From: Bacillus salacetis
Lineage (GTDB): Bacteria; Bacillota; Bacilli; Bacillales; Bacillaceae_B
DNA length: 64,000 nucleotides
NCBI RefSeq assembly: GCF_003581585.1
Contig: NZ_QXIR01000010.1
Location: forward strand, 60,661-124,660
Reading direction: 5' to 3'
Each line of letters begins with the position of its first letter. Position 1 is the stretch's first letter. This document shows positions 49,015 through 58,184 of the stretch, in pieces. The position numbers were made by a program, and so were the translations under genes. The notes below the pieces were generated by a model. That model saw only the letters and a program-made list of their open reading frames with translations. It did not search any database and had not been told where the DNA came from.

Positions 49015-49929
49015 ATGAGAAAAAAGTATTTTAAATCCGTCATCCTTGCTTTAGCCTTTGCTTCAGTCAGTGTTTCAAGTGCCGGCGCAGCTGGTTTTCA
49101 CCTTATCCAAAAGGGAGATACCCTTTGGGGGCTTTCACAAAGATACGGAATGACGGTAGATGAACTGAAGGAACGCAACGGCCTGTCGTCCAATCTTATT
49201 TTAGCCGGCGGTCAGCTTGAGGTGAAGAACATAATCACTGTGAAAAAAGGCGACACTTTATGGAGCCTGGCCAAAAAACATGACAGTACAGTCGGACAAC
49301 TGAAACATGTGAATAACCTCAAAACTGATAAAATTTATACCGGCCAGAAACTCGAAATACCTAATGTCGTACTTGTACAGGCAGGGGATACTCTCTGGAG
49401 CATCAGCCGTAAGTATGGAATGACAGTGGATGAGCTGAAGAAGAGAAACGGCTTGACGAGTAATCTGATACTGGCCGGACAAGTGTTGAAGGTGAATAAA
49501 GTTCAAAACGTTGAGACTTCTTATGATGCGGAAAAAGTGAGGCTGGTGCTGACACCATCAAAAGGATATATTTTCACGGCAGAAGAACCAAGAAGATTCA
49601 TCCTTCAGAACACTAAAGATGCAGGTTACTTTGCAAGAGTTGAAGTGCTGGACTGGAAGGGTGATATCAATACAGTGAAAAAGAATTCAGTGGAACAGTT
49701 AAAGTCTCTTGGCAAGGTGTCGGAACTCTCAACAAAGAATTCCCTTCCGTTCTATAAAAACGCGCATTTCTTCCTTCACGCTCACGATGCTAAGCACCAA
49801 AGAAACCTTGTCGTTAAAGAGGTTGATGGCAAGCTGCTGAGGTTCACGATTTATTATCCGAACCGGGAAGAAGCAGAGGGGATTGTCCCTGGAGTGGTGG
49901 AAATGCTTAATAAGACACAGGTGAAATAG
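49015..49929 (+). CDS. secreted protein with three LysM domains
   Basis: 304 residues from ATG 49015 (GGGGG eight bases upstream). Signal peptide at 1-26 (basic start, hydrophobic core, SAGAAG cleavage region). Three LysM repeats follow at about 28-72, 74-117 and 119-163, each with a KGDTLW/AGDTLW start. Repeats 1 and 3 are near copies (YGMTVDELKERNGLSSNLIL and YGMTVDELKKRNGLTSNLIL). The C-terminal ~130 residues (YIFTAEEPRRFIL to YPNREEAEGIVPG) are an unrecognised domain. It probably binds peptidoglycan outside the cell. Strong terminator follows. Confidence 0.88.
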   Translation: MRKKYFKSVILALAFASVSVSSAGAAGFHLIQKGDTLWGLSQRYGMTVDELKERNGLSSNLILAGGQLEVKNIITVKKGDTLWSLAKKHDSTVGQLKHVNNLKTDKIYTGQKLEIPNVVLVQAGDTLWSISRKYGMTVDELKKRNGLTSNLILAGQVLKVNKVQNVETSYDAEKVRLVLTPSKGYIFTAEEPRRFILQNTKDAGYFARVEVLDWKGDINTVKKNSVEQLKSLGKVSELSTKNSLPFYKNAHFFLHAHDAKHQRNLVVKEVDGKLLRFTIYYPNREEAEGIVPGVVEMLNKTQVK

Positions 49930-49935
49930 GCGAGA

Positions 49936-49968
49936 GGCCCCGCTGCGGTTGCAGCGGGGATTTTTTGA
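49936..49968 (+). terminator. Rho-independent terminator
   Basis: CCCCGCTGC and GCAGCGGGG arms followed by ATTTTTTG. Confidence 0.9.
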
Positions 49969-50039
49969 GTCAGGGGGATTGTAACGCAGCTTTAAGGCGT
50001 AACCATCCCGTTATAGTATAAGGTTTATTTTAGAATGGG

Positions 50040-50175
50040 GGATTTCTCGTTTAATCATCAGGTGATAACTTGGATTTTCGTTTTTCGTTTAATCACCATG
50101 CTATACACTTGTTTTCCTTTTATAACCGGGTGTTTATTGCTTAATCACTATGCTATAGCCTCAATCTTTTTTTAT
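50040..50175. repeat. short degenerate tandem repeats
   Basis: Three imperfect copies of CGTTTAATCACCATGCTATA about 52-57 bp apart in the 409-bp gap between the LysM and YetF genes. No gene seen in the gap. Confidence 0.5.
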
Positions 50176-50338
50176 ATCCCTGTGTTTCCAGTCTAACCCC
50201 CTATTATTACCTTAATTCAATTACAGAATGCGGCGTTTCCTCTCAAGCACCCTAAGACCTGCAAACCAGCTTCTCCACTAAAAAGGGAAAACATAATTCC
50301 CCCTTAATTGCAGATACTAACCTAAAGGAGGCAGGGAC

Positions 50339-51037
50339 ATGGATGCTGTTGAACTTATATTAAGGGTGATAATTGCCTTTGCTGCCTTGTTCATAGTAGC
50401 AAGAATTTCCGGTCGAAAAGAAATCAGCCAGATGACGTTTTTCAACTTTGTTTCTGCTATTACAATGGGGACGATAGGCGGATCAATTATCACTTCAGCA
50501 AATTTTAGTATCCGTAACGGACTGCTTGCCTTAAGCGGATGGCTTGTGTTGACTTTGATATTTGGTTACTTGGATATTAAATCGAAAAGTGCAAGAAAAC
50601 TTCTTGAAGGGGAACCGATCATTGTCATTAAACAAGGTAAAATCATGGAGAAGGCACTTGGCAGGACGAGGTTGGATATCGATGCATTGATGGTCCATCT
50701 CAGGGAGAAAAATGTGTTTTCGATTAAAGATGTGGAATATGCAATATTTGAAACCGATGGAAAAATGTCAGTTATGAAAAAACAGGCTCAGCAACCCGTG
50801 ACAAAAAGGGACATGAATATCATTTCGTCAATACAGAGTTATCCTTATTCCACTGAAGTGATTGCTGATGGAAAGATCATCTATAATAACCTTGATAAAT
50901 TGAATTTACATGAGGAATGGCTGCAAGGTCAGTTAAAAAAGAATGGGGTAGAATCGGTTTCAGATGTTTTCTACGCAGAAGTTCAGAAAGATGGTTCGCT
51001 TTATATCGACAGCCGCAACGATCATATGACTCATTAA
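50339..51037 (+). CDS. YetF-like (DUF421) membrane protein
   Basis: 232 residues. Three membrane spans at about 5-22, 33-55 and 60-78, with ARISGRKEISQMTFFNFVSAITMGTIGG (split here: ARISGRKEISQM, TFFNFVSAITMG) typical of DUF421. A soluble domain follows with RTRLDIDALMVHLREKNVFS and VEYAIFETDGKMSVMKK. YetF-family proteins are spore-associated or phospholipid-transport related in Bacillus; one paralogue was linked to lipid handling, but no firm function. GGAGG lies before the ATG. Confidence 0.9.
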   Translation: MDAVELILRVIIAFAALFIVARISGRKEISQMTFFNFVSAITMGTIGGSIITSANFSIRNGLLALSGWLVLTLIFGYLDIKSKSARKLLEGEPIIVIKQGKIMEKALGRTRLDIDALMVHLREKNVFSIKDVEYAIFETDGKMSVMKKQAQQPVTKRDMNIISSIQSYPYSTEVIADGKIIYNNLDKLNLHEEWLQGQLKKNGVESVSDVFYAEVQKDGSLYIDSRNDHMTH

Positions 51038-51048
51038 TAGGAACGATC

Positions 51049-51080
51049 TTCACCTTCTGTTCGGAAGGTGCTTTTTTGCG
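51049..51080 (+). terminator. Rho-independent terminator
   Basis: CACCTTC and GAAGGTG arms then CTTTTTTG. Confidence 0.8.
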
Positions 51081-51260
51081 CCTATGCATCCAGAGGTAAA
51101 GAGCATGTATAACAGGTTCAATCAACATTACATATTTTTAGGAAATACCAGAAAGCCATTAATTGTCAGGCAAATGACGGGCGCGATTTCTTTTTTTGTT
51201 TTATACTAGGTAAATGACAAAATGCTATTCTAGAAAAATTTTGATTTGGAGTTTTGCAAC

Positions 51261-52163
51261 ATGAGTTTTATTTTAATCGTTTTACCGGTATTTCTGATAC
51301 TTACTGTCGGTTTTATCGGACAAAGAGTCCTTGATCTCGATATTAAATCTATATCCACTGCAGCACTTTATCTGATGCTCCCGTTCCTGGCCTTTCAGAC
51401 CTTTTATGAAAATGAACTGAATTTGAATTATTTATATATTGTTCTATTTTGTGTTTCGCTTCTATTTGGATTGATAGTGGTTTCTTTCCTTGCCGGTAAG
51501 ATGACCAACCGCCCTCAAACGAAAACCCCGGCATTTATACTTGCAGGGGCATTCATGAACAGCGGGAATTACGGTGTTCCGGTCATTTTGTTCGCCTTTG
51601 GAGAGACTGGTTTTCAATATGCCGTTATCATGATGGTCATTCAATCACTGCTGATGAACACCGTTGGTTTATACTTTGCAGCAAAAGGCAGTAAGAAAGG
51701 AGCAACACTGAAGGACTCACTGATCACCATTTTGAAAATGCCTGTTTTGTATGGTTCTATTGCAGGCCTGCTTATGCAGATTGGTTCTGTGAGTGTTCCT
51801 GATTTTCTATATAACGGGATGACCTTGATTGCTTCCGCGACAATTCCGACGATAATGCTCGTCCTGGGTATGCAGCTGGCAAATATCTCGAAAAAGGATG
51901 TACAGTTGAAAGAACTTTCAGCTGTACTTGTCATAAGGCTGGTAGCATCTCCAATCATCGCCTATGCAATAACGGTCCTTCTGTCGCTGGACAGCCTGCT
52001 TTCAAGTGTTTTGATCGTGCTTGCTGCTATGCCGACTGCTGCAAATACGACAATGTTTGCCGTTCAATTTGACACGGAGCCGGACCTTGTTTCATTCAGT
52101 ACACTCGTTACCACCTCCATCAGCATTATTTCTGTTCCATTAATGATCATGCTGATGTCCTAG
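51261..52163 (+). CDS. AEC family auxin-efflux-type transporter
   Basis: 300 residues from ATG 51261. About ten membrane spans in two five-helix halves. MNSGNYGVPVILFAFGETGF near residue 98 and MPTAANTTMFAVQFDTEPDL near 262 are the conserved Asn/Pro-rich crossover segments of AEC proteins. Substrates in bacteria include malate, malonate or amino acids; unknown here. TTGGAG lies nine bases before the start. Confidence 0.9.
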   Translation: MSFILIVLPVFLILTVGFIGQRVLDLDIKSISTAALYLMLPFLAFQTFYENELNLNYLYIVLFCVSLLFGLIVVSFLAGKMTNRPQTKTPAFILAGAFMNSGNYGVPVILFAFGETGFQYAVIMMVIQSLLMNTVGLYFAAKGSKKGATLKDSLITILKMPVLYGSIAGLLMQIGSVSVPDFLYNGMTLIASATIPTIMLVLGMQLANISKKDVQLKELSAVLVIRLVASPIIAYAITVLLSLDSLLSSVLIVLAAMPTAANTTMFAVQFDTEPDLVSFSTLVTTSISIISVPLMIMLMS

Positions 52164-52167
52164 TATC

Positions 52168-52197
52168 GGAGCTTCCGTTTTTGGAAGCTTTTTTTAT
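52168..52197 (+). terminator. Rho-independent terminator
   Basis: AGCTTCC and GGAAGCT arms then TTTTTTT. Confidence 0.88.
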
Positions 52198-52308
52198 AAG
52201 TTTTTCTTATAATAAAGTATTAATTAAATAACATTTACTTATGTAATTCCCCGTTATATAGTAAGTTATGGAAATAACAAAAGAGTGATGGGGAAGAAGG
52301 GGAACGAG

Positions 52309-53526
52309 TTGAACACAATAAAAAGATATATCGGCCAGTTTCATCCGATTGTATGGGTTCTGCTGACAGGAACGATTCTATCCAGGGGAGCCATGTTCAT
52401 GACCATGCCATTTCTGGCGATTTATTTATCAAGAACAATCGATATGCACCCTCTGCTCATAGGTCTTACTGTAGGGATCAGTCCTCTTGTGGCAACAGCA
52501 GGAGGGTTCGTTGGCGGGCATTTATCTGACAGGTATGGCCGCAAACCGATTTTAACGATATCTTTGTTTACAATATCGCTGGTGTTTTTCGGATTCAGTC
52601 TGGCCACCCATCCGGTATGGTTTATCGTATTGAACGCATTAAATGGATTATCCAATTCATTTTTTGAACCTACCTCACAGGCCTTGATAGCTGATCTTAC
52701 CGAGAAGAAGAAGAGGATGAAGGCTTATTCGCTACGCTACACAGCTATCAATATAGGTGCAGCAGTTGGACCATTGCTGGGAGCCTATCTTGCGAATATT
52801 TCCGCCGAGTCCACCTTTATCATTACAGGTATCATTTACTTTGCCTATGCTCTGGCATTAACGGCTTTATTGGGGAGGTTCCAGCTTGGTGCTGCCGCTT
52901 CCGATAAGTTGAAGGTTACATTCCTGGATGCCTTGAACATCGTAAAGAAAGATTCAGCCCTGCGTTATCTAATTTTTGGGATCATCTTAATTAATATTGG
53001 ATACTCCCAATTGCAGTCAACCCTGCCCATGCATTTGGAAGAATCCTTGGAGAACGGGGTCTATATCTTTTCGATTCTTTTATCTGTCAACGCAACCATG
53101 GTTGTTTTTCTGCAGATGCCGGTCAGCGCTATTGCTGAAAGATTCAGGCCAATGCATGTGATGGTATTTGGATCTCTGTTGATGATGACGGGATTGGCGG
53201 GTTTCGGTTTTACTGCCGGATGGTTCCTGTCCTTATTGTCTGTGGCGCTGTTGACAATGGGGGAAATACTGATTTTTCCTGCAAACTCCGTATTGATCGA
53301 CAGGCTGGCTCCTGAACGGCTGCGCGGAATTTACTTCGGGGCTGGACAGTTCAGGAAAGTGGGGAATTTTGCAGGTCCAGTACTGGGAGGCTTCCTGTTC
53401 AGTGAAGCGGGCGGCTCTGTAATGCTTTGGACAGTGTCCATCATTGCGCTTGCCAGCATCATCTTTTTCTCTTTGGGGAACAGGTCTTTCATTAAAGTGG
53501 AGGCTGATGTTGCAAAGACTGGTTGA
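52309..53526 (+). CDS. MFS drug-efflux-type transporter
   Basis: 405 residues from TTG 52309, AAGGGG six bases upstream (ATG 52285 lacks a site). Twelve membrane spans. The MFS motif between spans 2 and 3 is GGHLSDRYGRKP at about residue 68; FLAIYLSRTI in span 1-2 and LRYTAINIGAAVGPLLGAYL in span 5 (motif C, GPLLG) mark a drug:proton antiporter. Substrate unknown. Ends 11 bp before a palindromic repeat. Confidence 0.88.
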   Translation: MNTIKRYIGQFHPIVWVLLTGTILSRGAMFMTMPFLAIYLSRTIDMHPLLIGLTVGISPLVATAGGFVGGHLSDRYGRKPILTISLFTISLVFFGFSLATHPVWFIVLNALNGLSNSFFEPTSQALIADLTEKKKRMKAYSLRYTAINIGAAVGPLLGAYLANISAESTFIITGIIYFAYALALTALLGRFQLGAAASDKLKVTFLDALNIVKKDSALRYLIFGIILINIGYSQLQSTLPMHLEESLENGVYIFSILLSVNATMVVFLQMPVSAIAERFRPMHVMVFGSLLMMTGLAGFGFTAGWFLSLLSVALLTMGEILIFPANSVLIDRLAPERLRGIYFGAGQFRKVGNFAGPVLGGFLFSEAGGSVMLWTVSIIALASIIFFSLGNRSFIKVEADVAKTG

Positions 53527-53537
53527 CAGGGAGGGAT

Positions 53538-53594
53538 TTTAACGAGTTAACGCACTAAAAGGGACTGTCCCTCTTAGTGCGTTAACTCGTTAAA
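53538..53594. repeat. GGGACTGTCCC palindrome, copy 1
   Basis: TTTAACGAGTTAACGCACTAA and its complement TTAGTGCGTTAACTCGTTAAA flank GGGACTGTCCC. Lies between convergent genes and may act as terminator. Confidence 0.8.
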
Positions 53595-53602
53595 GCAATA
53601 CT

Positions 53603-54007
53603 TTATTTTAGCTGCCACTTTACCGCGGTGACTAAGGTACCTTCGCCTGGGGTGCTTTCTATTGTGAACTCATCCATCATGGTCTGGACTCCTGGCAGGC
53701 CAGCACCAAGCGTACCGATCGATGAGTATCCTTTTTTCATCGCCAGTTTAGTATTCTCTATTCCAGGACCATCATCTTTGGCTGTGATCCTGATCCCGGT
53801 CTTAATTGGTTCACTTAGAATTTCCATTTCGATGACACCATTTTCGGCGTAGCGATAAATGTTTCTTGCCAGTTCAGAAACGGAAGTAATGCTCCTTGCC
53901 AGATTCAGTGAAGAAAATTTCATATTTTCTCCCAGTTTTCTAACTGTTTTCCTGGCAAAAATGATATCTTCTTCTTTATTTATATGAACTACAACTTTTT
54001 TATCCAT
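53603..54007 (-). CDS. RsbT-like serine kinase / anti-sigma factor-type ATPase
   Basis: 134 residues, one HATPase_c domain. SELARNIYRYAENGVIEMEI is the N-box, DDGPGIENTKLAMKKGYSS the G1 box and GLPGVQTMMDEF the G2 region. Length and the LGAGLPG wording match RsbT, the stressosome kinase that phosphorylates RsbR/RsbS STAS domains. An RsbR-type protein gene ends at position 420, but far away. No rsbU or rsbS next to it, so it is an orphan. GGGAGA precedes the ATG. Confidence 0.88.
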   Translation of the reverse strand: MDKKVVVHINKEEDIIFARKTVRKLGENMKFSSLNLARSITSVSELARNIYRYAENGVIEMEILSEPIKTGIRITAKDDGPGIENTKLAMKKGYSSIGTLGAGLPGVQTMMDEFTIESTPGEGTLVTAVKWQLK

Positions 54008-54125
54008 AAAAATCTCCCTATTATTCTAACTTTCAAATCAACTTACTCTCAAGATTATCAGCGTATCTCCCTTTGAATTCCTTTTCCATTTCCCTTATTA
54101 ATAACGGATTATAGTATAGAGCCTA

Positions 54126-54182
54126 AAAAAGGCATAAGCCAAAACAACAAGGAAAATTCCTTATTATCTTGGCTTATGCCTA
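54126..54182. terminator. hairpin in a 550-bp gene-free region
   Basis: AGGCATAAGCCAA and TTGGCTTATGCCT arms. The region 54008-54562 otherwise holds an unassigned stretch at 54240-54360 with GGGGCAGATTCTCCC; no gene or known riboswitch recognised. Confidence 0.5.
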
Positions 54183-54562
54183 GTTCTGCTGCCTAGTCCA
54201 TTACGGCCACTAATATTTAAGATCGGAAGATATAATAACAGAATGACTTTTCAGTGCGGGGCAGATTCTCCCGCCTTGACTCCAAAGCATTTCTTCTTAA
54301 AGATTCCTTTTTGAGATTTCGGCTTCGTATCCGTTATCCCTTGTGGAATCTTAATTATTTCCATTATATCGTAAATACCGCTGTTACTCTACCATAATCT
54401 TAAAAAGATTCCTTTTTTAGAAAGAAGTTTTTTCGACCCATCAATTGGGAATTAATAAAAACAAAAGATTAACCTTGTTTTCATCAAAGCAATAAAGTGA
54501 TACTATAAAAAGAGGGCAAGAAGAATTTAATGCTTCTGCCTCTAAAAAGGAAGAATTAAAAT

Positions 54563-55258
54563 ATGGAATTGAAATTACAACAGACTAAGCTGGCAAGTAA
54601 TATTGGAAAACTCCTTCGGGAAAAATTCGGAAAAGGACCGGAAGCAGTATATGCGACTATTTCCGAACCCTATGTGCTTGTTTATGTTAAGGGATTCCTT
54701 TCACCCATGGAACAGGTTTTGCTGGAGCAGGGTGAAGAGTTGACTGTAAAAACCACCCGTGAGCAAATGATGAAATCCATTGATCCTGAACTGAGGGGAC
54801 AAATTAAAGCGATCACCGAACTTGAGATTCAACATTTATATTATGATTGGAATCTTGACCATTACTCTGGGATTTTCGTTGCTGTAGGACCCGATATGGT
54901 CACTTCACAGCAAGACTCCCGTGCTCAGTACCATGGAAGAGATGCAGTTCATGACGAGATCATTTCCATCAGCAGCAAGGCTGAAAAAGCACCCACCAAT
55001 ACATTTTCTTATTTATTGAGCCCCCGGTCCTTGATAGTAGTCCGGGAAGGAATCCTGGTTCCTATCGAGAAGCAATTGGTTTCACTTGGTTTTGACGAAA
55101 AGTTAAGGGTGGCTAAGAGGCAGCTTGAAGGGGAGATGCTCATCAACAACACACATTTTGAATCAGTGTTGAATGCAGAGGTTCAGGATGTTTTTGTAGA
55201 CTGGGATTTTGAGCTTGATAACAGCGTCATTTCATTGATATTGAAACCGACTAAATAA
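54563..55258 (+). CDS. tandem DUF2294 protein
   Basis: 231 residues with two DUF2294 repeats (about 5-112 and 130-228). Each has a 'GkGPe..y..i....lv..kGfL.p.E..LL' start (FGKGPEAVYATISEPYVLVY, then TNTFSYLLSPRSLIVVREG) and a 'YDWN/VDWDFELD' end. The family is found in Bacillales; function unknown. In most members one domain is alone. GGAAG lies before the ATG. A perfect 42-bp palindrome follows. Confidence 0.85.
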   Translation: MELKLQQTKLASNIGKLLREKFGKGPEAVYATISEPYVLVYVKGFLSPMEQVLLEQGEELTVKTTREQMMKSIDPELRGQIKAITELEIQHLYYDWNLDHYSGIFVAVGPDMVTSQQDSRAQYHGRDAVHDEIISISSKAEKAPTNTFSYLLSPRSLIVVREGILVPIEKQLVSLGFDEKLRVAKRQLEGEMLINNTHFESVLNAEVQDVFVDWDFELDNSVISLILKPTK

Positions 55259-55292
55259 AATGGCAGTAATGAACCGGACCATTTTGCCGGAC

Positions 55293-55340
55293 ATAAGCCG
55301 AAAAGAGCAGGGATCCCTGCTCTTTTCGGCTTATATTTTT
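55293..55340. terminator. perfect 42-bp palindromic terminator
   Basis: ATAAGCCGAAAAGAGCAGGG followed by its full complement, centred on GGATCC, then ATTTTTTTC. Confidence 0.88.
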
Positions 55341-55384
55341 TTCTCAAAGGCTTCCGGACACCACCGAGCGAAAGGATTTTTCTC

Positions 55385-55558
55385 ATGACAAATTTCTTGG
55401 AACAAACTTTGTTTCAACTCGAATTACAGCGGCTTCAAAGTGATTTGGCGAGATGTGAAAATACAGAATTACAAAAAGAAATCAAGGCAGATATTGATCT
55501 TCTTTCGTCCGTTATTCCGAAATATAGGGAGCACAAAAGGGAAAAAGAAGAAGTTTAA
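55385..55558 (+). CDS. small hypothetical protein (57 aa)
   Basis: MTNFLEQTLFQLELQRL then SDLARCENTELQKEI and a basic end (KYREHKREKEEV). Helical, with an amphipathic coiled-coil pattern. AAAGGAT lies before the ATG. No family recognised. Confidence 0.6.
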   Translation: MTNFLEQTLFQLELQRLQSDLARCENTELQKEIKADIDLLSSVIPKYREHKREKEEV

Positions 55559-55679
55559 AGACAAGAGAAAGGGTCGTTCACCAAAGATGAAACAACGTTT
55601 TCTTATAACGCTCTTCATTATTAAAGAATTAAGAAGGCATATCCTGTACAGCTGTAAAACGGGAATATGCTTTTTTTAA

Positions 55680-55731
55680 TTAACGCATTAACGCGCAGAG
55701 GGACTGTCCCCCGGCGCGTTAATGCGTTAAA
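55680..55731. repeat. GGGACTGTCCC palindrome, copy 2
   Basis: AACGCATTAACGCGC and GCGCGTTAATGCGTT arms around GGGACTGTCCC. Same core as copy 1 but arms differ in sequence. Confidence 0.8.
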
Positions 55732-55734
55732 GGA

Positions 55735-55869
55735 TTATTTCAGCTTGTTTTTAATATCCTGCTGGGTTATTTCGCTCCGGATTGTCGCATCCTTTGCAAA
55801 TTCTTCATTGAATTCTTTGTTTCGCGGGTACTTATTCTTACGTTCACGATTATCATTCTTATTGGTCAT
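55735..55869 (-). CDS. small hydrophilic protein (44 aa), possibly spore-related
   Basis: Begins MTNKNDNRERKNKYPR and ends ITQQDIKNKLK; charged, no Cys or Trp. AAAGGAGGCGG is a near-perfect ribosome binding site before ATG 55869. Very short charged proteins of this kind are typical of small acid-soluble spore proteins such as YfhD/SspO types, but no match is certain. Confidence 0.65.
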   Translation of the reverse strand: MTNKNDNRERKNKYPRNKEFNEEFAKDATIRSEITQQDIKNKLK

Positions 55870-55988
55870 TGCAGTCCGCCTCCTTTCACTGTTATCCTTT
55901 TCAATAGTTGATTTGATTATGTACTATGGAAGAGGGTATTATCGAAAGTACACACTGACACTATAACGACTGGAAATGAGGGTGCGGA

Positions 55989-57035
55989 TTGAATATCTTT
56001 TTAACGGGAGCCACTGGATTTGTCGGAAAGAAACTAGCAAAAGAATTACTGTCTGAGGGCCATACTTTATACATACTATGCAGAAATACCGAGAAAGCTG
56101 AAGCCTTCAGTGCGGAAATGCCGGCATCATATAAAGAAAAAATCGTTTGTTTACAGGGAAATTTACTGAACGATACCCTTGGATTCTCAGAGGAAGAAAT
56201 AAATAACCTTTCAGGGGTTATCGATGCCATTTATCATATGGCTGCTTATCTGTCATTTGACCCTTCACAAAGGGAGGATACATTCGCCATAAACCTCGAT
56301 GGAACAAGGCATACGCTGGAATTAGCCGAAAGAATCCGCTGCCAAAAATTCCTTTATGTGAGTACAGCCTATACTATCGGCATGGAAACGAAAGGGCAGG
56401 AGGACTTGTACAGCCTGGACAGGGACTTTGTTAACCCTTATGAGGAATCGAAAGCACATGCCGAACACCTGGTCTATTCATATAAAGAAAAAATGGATAT
56501 CTGTATATTAAGGCCTTCCATCATTATAGGGGATTCAACCACAGGAGAAGCCGAAACAACTTTTGGGGTATACGGTTTAATGAAAGCTGCTGCACTGCTT
56601 AAACGAAAGGTCCGGAAAGAGAAGGAGGGTAACCGTACAATTTATCATTTTTTAGGTGAAGCTGACCTGAAAATGAACCTTGTACCCGTCGATTACGTGA
56701 CAAAAGTTTTGAAATCCGCTTTATACACTAAAGGAAGTGGAAAAATTTATAACATAACAGACCCTGATCCGCTCAGCCAGAAAGAAATTTTCCAGGCTAT
56801 AAAAGAAGTGCTGGACTTTCCGAATATGGAATTGATTCCTTTTTCTAAAGCTGACACATTGAAGCCGATTGAAGAAACATTCAATCAGCCCATGTCAATT
56901 TTCGAAAATTATTTCAGAAGGGAAATCCAGTTTCCTTCTGAAAACACCCGCGAATTATTAAAAGAGGCAGGGATTCAGCCATTGCAATTGCATTATAACA
57001 AATTGAAATTCATACTCAGCGGAAATAGAAAGTGA
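55989..57035 (+). CDS. NAD-dependent epimerase/thioester-reductase-like SDR
   Basis: 348 residues from TTG 55989 with GAGGGTG upstream. LTGATGFVGKKLAKELLSEG is the cofactor motif at the N-terminus; MAAYLSFDPSQREDTFAINL and YVSTAYTIGMETKGQED with a downstream NPYEESKAHAEHL (catalytic Tyr-x3-Lys) show an extended SDR. The wording resembles thioester-reductase/fatty acyl-CoA reductase-like NAD_binding_4 proteins, so reduction of an acyl thioester is possible; epimerase activity cannot be excluded. Confidence 0.85.
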   Translation: MNIFLTGATGFVGKKLAKELLSEGHTLYILCRNTEKAEAFSAEMPASYKEKIVCLQGNLLNDTLGFSEEEINNLSGVIDAIYHMAAYLSFDPSQREDTFAINLDGTRHTLELAERIRCQKFLYVSTAYTIGMETKGQEDLYSLDRDFVNPYEESKAHAEHLVYSYKEKMDICILRPSIIIGDSTTGEAETTFGVYGLMKAAALLKRKVRKEKEGNRTIYHFLGEADLKMNLVPVDYVTKVLKSALYTKGSGKIYNITDPDPLSQKEIFQAIKEVLDFPNMELIPFSKADTLKPIEETFNQPMSIFENYFRREIQFPSENTRELLKEAGIQPLQLHYNKLKFILSGNRK

Positions 57036-57092
57036 ACTTTAGCGCTTTAAAGCGCCGGGGGACAGTCCCCGGCTGCTTTAAAGTGCTAAAGC
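57036..57092. repeat. GGGACAGTCCC palindrome, copy 3
   Basis: CTTTAGCGCTTTAAAGCGCC and GGCTGCTTTAAAGTGCTAAAG arms flank GGGGACAGTCCCC. Starts right after the SDR stop codon. Confidence 0.8.
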
Positions 57093-57110
57093 AAACAAGG
57101 GAGGGATACG

Positions 57111-57623
57111 ATGCAGCCGTTGCCTGATCATTTAAGGAAAGACCTGGATATTGTATTTATCGGATTCAATCCCAGTTTGAAGTCGGGAGAGGTCGGCCAT
57201 AACTATGCCAATCGCAGTAATCGCTTTTGGAAAATCCTTCACTTATCCGGACTGACACCAAGGCAGTATGCACCTTCCGAAGACTCCACCCTGCTGGAAC
57301 TTGGATACGGCCTGACAAATATTGTTGAGCGTCCGACAAAAGAAGCCGCAGACATTACCAAGGAGGAGTATAAAGAGGGAAGGGAAATCCTGAAAAGCAA
57401 GCTGAAAACCTACACTCCGAAAATAGCCTGTTATGTAGGAAAGGGCGTGTATCAACAATTTTCCCAGAAGAAGAAACTGGATTGGGGAAAGCAGGAAGAG
57501 TCAATGGTTGAAGGTGTCATTGATTTCGTTGCGCCATCTTCAAGCGGATTGGTGAGGATGAAAACCGATGAGATTGTCAATATCTATAAAGAACTTACAC
57601 TCTTAATAGAAAAACAGCTATAA
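57111..57623 (+). CDS. mug: mismatch-specific uracil/thymine DNA glycosylase
   Basis: 170 residues of the G:U/T mismatch glycosylase family. IVFIGFNPSLKSGEVGHNYA is motif 1 with the catalytic Asn in GFNPS, and VAPSSSGLVRM is the minor-groove loop motif 2. Excises U or T opposite G. Cytosolic DNA repair. GGGAGGG precedes the ATG. Preceded by a palindromic repeat; stands alone. Confidence 0.92.
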   Translation: MQPLPDHLRKDLDIVFIGFNPSLKSGEVGHNYANRSNRFWKILHLSGLTPRQYAPSEDSTLLELGYGLTNIVERPTKEAADITKEEYKEGREILKSKLKTYTPKIACYVGKGVYQQFSQKKKLDWGKQEESMVEGVIDFVAPSSSGLVRMKTDEIVNIYKELTLLIEKQL

Positions 57624-58184
57624 CCTCAGATTTATAGGCGCTTTAGTTACAGCTGTACTTTTTGTTTAGTCTCAATGAAAAGAGATTTGCTTTCCTTTTA
57701 AATGAGAACCATGGAATCCAGAAAGAAATCTCGTGATTATTAAAGTAAAATAAGTACTTTGATGTTTTTTATCATTGCTGCAATCTACTGTGCATTTCAA
57801 AAGCCCCCACTAATCTTAATAACCTTGATAAAAAAGCTGCTCTTCCTTAGTGGAATTGTATGTTTATTCCCAGGTTAAGTCCAGGTATAGGGAATCTCCT
57901 GCAAGCAACAATTTATAGGAATAGCCTTAACTGAAAATATTGCAGGAGACAAGTTCATGAAAAGGCCATAATGCCGAATTATATAAAAATATCCTTTTCA
58001 AATGTAATGTTTTCCAAGTATAGTATGTATATGAAAACATATCATTTTCAAATAACATGCTTGTACATAGCAGCTGTCCGGTAAAAGAAATTCCGCCATT
58101 AGGATTCATCACAGCAGCAATTAACAAGCTACATTATCCTACATACAGAATAGCAACTCATTCTATACGGAAAGGGAGCTTTTC
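57624..58184. other. gene-free stretch with long-range inverted repeat
   Basis: 561 bp without a gene. TCTCCTGCAA at about 57895 and TTGCAGGAGA at about 57937 form an inverted pair with a 35-nt loop; two GTATATGAAAACATATC-like A/T palindromes lie near 58027. No RNA family recognised. Confidence 0.4.
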
